A stretch of 18,501 nucleotides of DNA from SIG607 sp045537575 (GTDB lineage Bacteria > Bacillota > Clostridia > Oscillospirales > Acutalibacteraceae). The translations under genes and the position numbers were made by a program. Shown in pieces: positions 13,891-18,501 of the stretch. The notes under the pieces are model-generated. The model was given only the letters and a program-made list of their open reading frames with translations, ran no database searches and had not been told where the DNA came from. Where the stretch lies: the NCBI GenBank assembly GCA_045537575.1, contig JAZSPU010000020.1, positions 1 through 18,501 of the forward strand, read 5' to 3'. The stretch's first letter is position 1; every line of letters begins with the position of its first letter.

Positions 13891-15780
13891 ATGAGAATTA
13901 CGGTAGCAAAAATAGGAAGTAGTGAAACTGTTTCTTATGCGGTAAATGAGCTTATTAGGCTTATAAAGGAAATGGATTCTACAGTTACTTTAGACGTTAG
14001 AAAATATGCTTCTTATGATGAAAAGGTTAAAAACGCTTTGTGGGTAGGCATGGGCTTTACTGAGGAAAGCGAAAAAGATACCGTTTACATAGACGTAAAA
14101 GACAGCGTAGGTGTTATCAGCGGTTCAAATGAGCAAAGTGTGCTGATTGCTGCATATCGCTTTATGTATGAAATGGGTTGCCGTTATCTTTACCCGGGAA
14201 AAGAGGGTGAAGTAATCCCGAAGAAAAAACTAGGCAATACCGATTTTACCGTTTGCGTAAAGGAAACTGCTGCATACAGCCACCGAGGTATGTGTATAGA
14301 GGGCACCGTAGGTTATGAGCACATCTTTAATATGATAGACTGGCTGCCTAAGGTTGGTATGAACGAATATTTCTTCCAGTTTTTAACTCCTGCTACATTT
14401 TTTAATCAATATTATGAGCGTTTCCCTGACGGTCACTTAAGCGATGACGAGGTTGATGCTATGGTACGTTCCTTGGATGAGGAAATTGCAAAACGTTCCC
14501 TTAAATATCAGGCTGTAGGACACGGTTGGAACTGCGCTCCCTTTGGTCTGCCCGCTTCGGGTTGGTATGAATATGAGGGAGAACCGCCAAAGGAAATTAA
14601 AGAAATATTGGCTCAGCTTGACGGGGAAAGAAAATTCAGAGGTAATAAGCCGCTTAATACCAATCTTTGCTATTCTAATCCTGTTGTTAGGGAAAAAATA
14701 GTAAATTACGTTGTGGAATATTGCAAAAATAATCAATATAAGGATTATATTGCCTTCTTTATGGCAGACGGCGGTAATAATCACTGTGAATGTGAAAACT
14801 GTCAGAAGAAAACTCCGTCAGATTATCTTATTATGATGATGAATGATTTGGATGAAAAATTAACTGAGCAGGGCATAAAAACAAAAATATTATTACCGTT
14901 TTATAATGATTTAATGTGGGCGCCCGAAACCGAAAGACTTCATAACCCCAACCGTTTTGCAATGGATTTTGCGCCGATTTCCCGCTCTTATTCCGTTTCT
15001 TATGCTGATTATGATTTTACTGAGGAAATTGAAATAGAGCCTTACGTAAGAAACAAAAACGTCTTTAAAGGTTCACTGCCGAAAACTGTGGCAATGTTTA
15101 AAAAGTGGATAAATGAGCAGGGAATCAAAGACGTTATGCTGTTTGATTACCATCTTATGTGGGACCATCACTATGACCCCGGTTATTATGCTTGTGCAAA
15201 AATTTTGCAAAAGGATATGGCTTCTTTGGACAAAATCGGTGTTGACGGAATGGTTAGCTGTCAGCTTCAGCGCATTGCATTCCCCAATAATCTGCCTATG
15301 TACTGTATGGCAAAAACCCTTTGGGACAAAAACGAAACTTTTTGTGATATAGTAAGTGAATATTTCACTACTGCTTATGGTGAATATGCAAAAGAGGTAG
15401 AGGAATATCTTTCAACTCTATCAAAACTTTTTGTTCCCGAGGTGTTAAGAGGCGAAAAGCCTTATGATGCTCAAGAAATGATCCAGCAGTATAATAAAGC
15501 TAAAGCATTTATCGATGAATTTAAAGAAAAATACATTGATAAACTCGCTTCTACTTCTAAAGTCTGGGAATATCTTTCTTACCATGCAGAGCTTGTAAAA
15601 TTCAATGCTGATATTTATATTGACCGCTTTAATAAAAATGAAGAAGGCGTAAAAGAAAAAATAAAAGAATTTGGTAAAATGATTGAAGATTTGCGAGAAG
15701 CCACCGACACTGTTCTTGACGATAACTTCCTTAAAGGTGATATTTATAATAACCTTATAGGTTGGCGAAAAACTATATAG
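13891..15780 (+). CDS. DUF4838 protein, probable TIM-barrel glycosidase
   Basis: The 629-residue protein matches the DUF4838 family, thought to be related to alpha-glucuronidase/GH20-type barrels. Residues 1-110 form the small alpha/beta N-terminal domain with the typical end AAYRFMYEMGCRYLYPGKEG (87-106). The barrel follows, beginning YSHRGMCIEG (129-138), with GHGWN (210-214) and the characteristic cysteine cluster CECENC (299-304, C-x-C-x2-C), which could bind zinc. The C-terminal third is helical. There is no signal peptide, so it acts in the cytosol. I chose ATG 13891 rather than 13852 because AAGGGAGG (13876-13883) precedes it by 7 bases and the upstream ATG lies inside the promoter. 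The natural terminator seems to be missing; a mobile element follows directly. Substrate unknown; an acidic or amino-sugar glycoside is possible. Confidence 0.75.
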   Translation: MRITVAKIGSSETVSYAVNELIRLIKEMDSTVTLDVRKYASYDEKVKNALWVGMGFTEESEKDTVYIDVKDSVGVISGSNEQSVLIAAYRFMYEMGCRYLYPGKEGEVIPKKKLGNTDFTVCVKETAAYSHRGMCIEGTVGYEHIFNMIDWLPKVGMNEYFFQFLTPATFFNQYYERFPDGHLSDDEVDAMVRSLDEEIAKRSLKYQAVGHGWNCAPFGLPASGWYEYEGEPPKEIKEILAQLDGERKFRGNKPLNTNLCYSNPVVREKIVNYVVEYCKNNQYKDYIAFFMADGGNNHCECENCQKKTPSDYLIMMMNDLDEKLTEQGIKTKILLPFYNDLMWAPETERLHNPNRFAMDFAPISRSYSVSYADYDFTEEIEIEPYVRNKNVFKGSLPKTVAMFKKWINEQGIKDVMLFDYHLMWDHHYDPGYYACAKILQKDMASLDKIGVDGMVSCQLQRIAFPNNLPMYCMAKTLWDKNETFCDIVSEYFTTAYGEYAKEVEEYLSTLSKLFVPEVLRGEKPYDAQEMIQQYNKAKAFIDEFKEKYIDKLASTSKVWEYLSYHAELVKFNADIYIDRFNKNEEGVKEKIKEFGKMIEDLREATDTVLDDNFLKGDIYNNLIGWRKTI

Positions 15781-15840
15781 CAAAACAAAAACCGCGTGTT
15801 AAATGGCGGGGCGTCATAAGGAAGTAATTTATGTAGGATA

Positions 15841-15883
15841 CGGTGTAACCCTAAAAACGGGGTCACACCGTTTTCCTATTTTA
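15841..15883 (+). terminator. Imperfect terminator between DUF4838 gene and recombinase
   Basis: CGGTGT (15841-15846) pairs with ACACCG (15865-15870); after one mismatch ACCC pairs with GGGT, with an A-rich loop. TTTTCCTATTTT follows on the plus strand. It stops transcripts coming from the DUF4838 side before they run antisense into the recombinase; its weak tail on the minus strand makes it a poor recombinase terminator. It probably belongs to the mobile element. Confidence 0.6.
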
Positions 15884-17617
15884 TGCTACATAGCGGAATT
15901 CCTGCGGATTTTCCCGTATCTCTTCCATCATAGCAAGGATTTCTTCTTCGGTAGGAATATCTATCATTCCGGCTGCGGTAAAATAAATATCCACCTTTAC
16001 ATAGCAATGACCGCTTGACTTATCGTTGTTGTGAACCTCAATGCGTTCAATCAACGAGTTCACAAGTGTAGGTGTAAGATCTTTCACTTCGGTCAGTTCT
16101 CTCAACGTGCGAAGTAGCAATCGCAAATCAACAACTTGTTGCTCGGCTTTTTGCAAAACAACCTTGCTTTCTTGAACCTCTGCAATCAATTCTCTTTGCT
16201 CTTGAGCATAGTTTTTCACCATACGCTCGTAGCGGTCATCTTCTAATTTTCCAAGCACATTTCTTTCAAAAGCAGCCTCGATTAGTTTATCAATCTCAGA
16301 TATACGGCGAGTGCCTCGTTCAATTACTCGTTCCAACCTTTTACGTTCTTGTTGGCGCATCGCATCGTTTTTCCTTGCAAGCATATACAAAAACACAGGC
16401 TCGTGGCATTTTACAAAGTCGGCTAAATTTCTAACTGCATCAAGAACCACTTTTTCAAGAACGACATCACGAATAAAGTGAACCGTACAACTGCCTCTGC
16501 CTGACTTGTAATTCGAACAACGAAAATGCTCTTGGTTTCGTGTAAGACTCTTAGCGGCGGCAAAGTGTAATTTAGCACCACAGTCGGGACAGTAAACCAA
16601 TCCTGAAAACAAACTTGTTCTGCCGGTTGCTGTGGGACGTCGGCGGTTTTTTCTCAGTTCTTGTACCCTTAACCATATATCCTCGCTGATTATCGGTTCC
16701 TGCATATTCGGGATGATTTGGTAATCTGCGACGGGATTGATGATTTTCTTGTGCACCTTGTAACTTACTGTCGTAGTCTTAAAGTTAACAGCACATCCCG
16801 TATATTGTCGATTTTCCAAAATACCGACAACGACACTCGAATTCCACGCATACGGATCAAGGGGCGTTGCATTTCGAGTTTTTCTACCTACAGATTCGAA
16901 ATATGCGGTAGGAACAAGTACCTTTTCACGCTCTAATTGTTTGGCAATTTGCAAAGGACCTCTACCCGCCAAGCAAAGACTATATATCTTTTTAACAATT
17001 TCTGCCGCAGGTTCATCGATTAACCATTTTTCCTTATCGGTTTCATCTTTTTTATAACCATAAGGAACCACGGAAGAAACACGCTTACCGTTATCTGCTT
17101 TAGACTGCCATACCGCACGAATTTTTTTAGAAGTCTGTGCCGCATACCATTCATTAAATATATTATAAAACGGAAGCATTTCCATTCCTTCGCCCGTTGA
17201 ACTGTTTATATTCTCCTGAATAGAAATAAACGTAACACCAAGCGACGGATATACGATTTGTGTTAATCTGCCCGCTTCGACTTGTTCACGACCAAATCGG
17301 GATAGGTCCTTTACAATGATTCTGCAAATCTTGCCTTCTTCCACCATTCGTTGCATACGATTAAAATCGTTTCGGTCAAAACTTGTACCGGATATGCCAT
17401 CATCAACGAAGAACATTGTATTTGTGTAGCCGTGTTTTTTGCAATAATCAAGTAAAATCTGCTTTTGATTACTGATACTATTGGACTCATCCTCTTTCTT
17501 TTTCTTCTTGCCGTCCTCATCTTTAATGTCTTCTACGGATAAACGGCAATAAAGAGCGGTGATGAGTTCTTCTATATTTTTATCGTTTTGCACCTTAATA
17601 TTTTTTACGGTTGTCAT
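15881..17617 (-). CDS. Large serine recombinase of an integrative element
   Basis: The 578-residue protein is a large serine recombinase that would integrate and excise the element. The resolvase-type catalytic domain (about 18-165) has the nucleophile Ser27 in YCRLSVED, the segment ISNQKQILLDYC (48-59), DDGISGTSFDR (72-82) and KDLSRFGRE (103-111). The 'recombinase' DNA-binding domain follows (about 180-330), then a zinc ribbon with Cys343, Cys346, Cys367 and Cys377, a long coiled coil (about 418-510), and a C-terminal segment (HCYVKVDIYF, then MIDIP) typical of DUF4368. All parts look intact and no frameshift is seen. AAAGGAG lies 9 bases before the ATG. It is nearest to recombinases of clostridial conjugative transposons. 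An imperfect inverted repeat sits just upstream. Confidence 0.93.
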   Translation of the reverse strand: MTTVKNIKVQNDKNIEELITALYCRLSVEDIKDEDGKKKKKEDESNSISNQKQILLDYCKKHGYTNTMFFVDDGISGTSFDRNDFNRMQRMVEEGKICRIIVKDLSRFGREQVEAGRLTQIVYPSLGVTFISIQENINSSTGEGMEMLPFYNIFNEWYAAQTSKKIRAVWQSKADNGKRVSSVVPYGYKKDETDKEKWLIDEPAAEIVKKIYSLCLAGRGPLQIAKQLEREKVLVPTAYFESVGRKTRNATPLDPYAWNSSVVVGILENRQYTGCAVNFKTTTVSYKVHKKIINPVADYQIIPNMQEPIISEDIWLRVQELRKNRRRPTATGRTSLFSGLVYCPDCGAKLHFAAAKSLTRNQEHFRCSNYKSGRGSCTVHFIRDVVLEKVVLDAVRNLADFVKCHEPVFLYMLARKNDAMRQQERKRLERVIERGTRRISEIDKLIEAAFERNVLGKLEDDRYERMVKNYAQEQRELIAEVQESKVVLQKAEQQVVDLRLLLRTLRELTEVKDLTPTLVNSLIERIEVHNNDKSSGHCYVKVDIYFTAAGMIDIPTEEEILAMMEEIRENPQEFRYVA

Positions 17618-17635
17618 TAATTATTTCTCCTTTCC

Positions 17636-17686
17636 GACAACCGGGTGCGGCTAAAGCCTGTTATAACTTTACTACACCCGATTGTC
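17636..17686. repeat. Imperfect inverted repeat ahead of recombinase gene
   Basis: GACAACCGGGTG (17636-17647) and CACCCGATTGTC (17675-17686) are complementary at 11 of 12 positions with a 27-base loop that contains its own small GGCT/AGCC foldback. On the minus strand the hairpin ends a few bases before the recombinase ribosome binding site. It could modulate recombinase translation or transcription from the upstream gene, or be a binding site. Confidence 0.6.
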
Positions 17687-17705
17687 TTTTTCCATTGTGC
17701 GGAAA

Positions 17706-17984
17706 TCAAATCAAATTGTCGGATAGAATCAGTTGCTTAAACTGTTCCAACACGCACTGTCTGCCATTGGGATTGAAATGAGTGGAAACCGCATAAGTTG
17801 TTCCACCAATTTTTGTTTCAAATGTTTCTTCACCAAAGCGGCGCACCTTGCTATAGTCAATGATGCGTTCTTTGTTTCGAGGGAGAACGTGATCCACAAG
17901 AGAAATCGGTTCATTTTCATCAATAGGTTCAGGAAGTATAACGCTTACATTTTTCGTATTTCTAATAACATCAACTTTTTTCAT
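17706..17984 (-). CDS. TnpW-like transposon-encoded small protein
   Basis: The 92-residue protein has a C-terminal half, ETKIGGTTYAVSTHFNPN (about 57-74) followed by a short helix ending in LILSDNLI, that resembles the 'TnpW family' small proteins of clostridial mobilisable and conjugative transposons, where the pattern is KIGxTTYxVSxxF. The N-terminal half (MKKVDVIRNTKNVSVILPEP) is less conserved. The role of TnpW is not known. I chose the ATG at 17984 rather than 17999 because CGAGGTGA lies just before it; that ribosome binding site overlaps the stop of the upstream ParB-family gene, so the two are probably co-expressed. It is directly upstream of the recombinase. Confidence 0.68.
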   Translation of the reverse strand: MKKVDVIRNTKNVSVILPEPIDENEPISLVDHVLPRNKERIIDYSKVRRFGEETFETKIGGTTYAVSTHFNPNGRQCVLEQFKQLILSDNLI

Positions 17985-17988
17985 ACGA

Positions 17989-18501
17989 TCACCTCGCATC
18001 CCTTTGTTTCATTCGGTAGTTCTTTTCGCAAAGCTTTATGATTTCATCTTCGATTTGCTGAACTGTGTAATTCTTCGGGAAATACTTGCGGAGTTTTTCG
18101 GTAGGAATTTTAACACGCTCTTTTTGGTTCGCTTTTTCTTCCTCCATAATCTCTGCAATCACTTCGGGTGTAAGACCTTCGCCTTGGCTTATCTTCTTAA
18201 AGCGGCAAGCCTGCGAAAGTGACGGGGTGCAATCGCTTTGCTCAATCTGCTCCAATAGGTCTTGTTGTTCCTGCTCGTTGAGATAGGAAAGCTCGACGGC
18301 GGGAGTAAAGGAAATACGCCCGTCATCCACATATTGCAAAATTTCGGGGATAAGGTTGGTAAGACGGATATAGCGCTGAACAGTTTTATAACTGTCGCCC
18401 GTATCCGCACCGATTTGTGCAGTAGTACGATTATCATCGGACTTCGGGACAAGTTGTCCCGAAGTTAAATCTGTTCTCCATCCCTGATGCTCCAATGCTT
18501 C
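17989..18501 (-). CDS. ParB/RepB/Spo0J-family protein, C-terminal part (5' end outside window)
   Basis: The reading frame stays open to the right edge, so this is the C-terminal 170 residues of a longer protein. The visible part carries TSGQLVPKSDDNRTTAQIG and then DSYKTVQRYIRL, the helix-turn-helix region of ParB-family proteins encoded by clostridial integrative elements, followed by ISFTPAVELSYLNEQEQQDL, another conserved ParB stretch, and a charged C-terminal helix region. It would bind a centromere-like site and help element maintenance or act as a regulator. The apparent TTG start at 18495 is not real: codons before it continue the family sequence. A perfect palindrome (18441-18465) lies within the gene. 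Confidence 0.82.
   Translation of the reverse strand, partial: EALEHQGWRTDLTSGQLVPKSDDNRTTAQIGADTGDSYKTVQRYIRLTNLIPEILQYVDDGRISFTPAVELSYLNEQEQQDLLEQIEQSDCTPSLSQACRFKKISQGEGLTPEVIAEIMEEEKANQKERVKIPTEKLRKYFPKNYTVQQIEDEIIKLCEKNYRMKQRDAR
18441..18465. repeat. Perfect palindrome within the ParB-family gene
   Basis: ACTTCGGGACAA (18441-18452) and TTGTCCCGAAGT (18454-18465) are exact reverse complements around one base (G18453). It is wholly coding (it encodes T-S-G-Q-L-V-P-K) and no T-run follows. It may be a protein-binding site such as a parS-like centromere or operator, or a coincidence of codons. Confidence 0.6.

Larger units (their letters stand above)
15800..18501 (-). mobile_element. End of an integrative (conjugative or mobilisable) element, cut by right edge
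   Basis: Three minus-strand genes, ParB-family, TnpW-like and a large serine recombinase, lie in the order typical of one end of clostridial conjugative or mobilisable transposons of the Tn4451/Tn5397-like sort. The recombinase gene is outermost, as is usual, and the junction with the chromosome must lie between the DUF4838 stop (15780) and the recombinase stop (15881). The exact attachment base cannot be fixed; the left coordinate given is approximate. Cargo, relaxase and conjugation genes would be right of the window. Confidence 0.7.

Noticed and set aside
18004..18468. Plus-strand open frames opposite the ParB-family gene
   Set aside because: The minus-strand frame carries conserved ParB-family sequence up to the window edge; the plus-strand frames have no motifs or start signals.

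Overview
The window looks like chromosomal DNA of a low-to-moderate GC Gram-positive bacterium, most likely an anaerobic gut-type member of class Clostridia (Eubacteriales). The basis is AT-rich intergenic DNA, strong AGGAG/GAGGTG ribosome binding sites, sigma-A-type promoters with 17-base spacers, compact intrinsic terminators, and families common in that class (PocR/AraC regulators, ECF transporter S components, DUF5714 and DUF4838 proteins, a TnpW-like protein and a large serine recombinase). I ran no database search; family names come from recognising motifs.

Layout. 1-840: an inverted repeat, a promoter, and a GNAT acetyltransferase whose best promoter/RBS/ATG lies upstream and is separated from the annotated start by one in-frame TAG. 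841-1925: a patatin-like phospholipase. 1942-4690: a stand-alone condensation-domain acyltransferase-like gene, divergent from an alpha/beta hydrolase with an N-terminal hydrophobic segment. 4767-6750: a clan GH-A (GH5-like) glycosidase. 6789-7843: a translationally coupled pair of a cysteine-rich DUF5714-like protein and a thioredoxin-type ArsC-like arsenate reductase. 7963-9296: an MGH1/GH63-like glycosidase. 9367-10921: a coupled pair of a D-lyxose isomerase-like cupin and a phosphotriesterase-family protein with replaced metal ligands, divergent from a PocR-AraC regulator (10980-11879). 11888-13826: a tight operon of an ECF S component, a uridine-kinase-like P-loop kinase and an ABC-like AAA ATPase. 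13833-15780: a DUF4838 protein with its own promoter. About 15.8 kb to the right edge: the end of an integrative element carrying a large serine recombinase, a TnpW-like protein and a ParB-family gene that runs off the window.

How it fits together. The centre reads as an intracellular carbohydrate-use island: three glycosidase-type proteins without signal peptides, a sugar isomerase, a lactonase/phosphotriesterase homologue and a small-molecule-sensing regulator, but no sugar transporter in view. The left part groups lipid/acyl enzymes. The right part is mobile DNA inserted just after the DUF4838 gene.

Most worth a second look: the degenerate phosphotriesterase site next to lyxose isomerase, the condensation-protein/hydrolase divergon, the DUF5714-ArsC pair without other ars genes, the ECF-S/kinase/ATPase operon, the in-frame TAG ahead of the GNAT gene, and a perfect 12-bp-arm palindrome inside the ParB-family gene. 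There is no gene-free stretch over 300 bases. I see no rRNA, tRNA, CRISPR array or insertion-sequence transposase.
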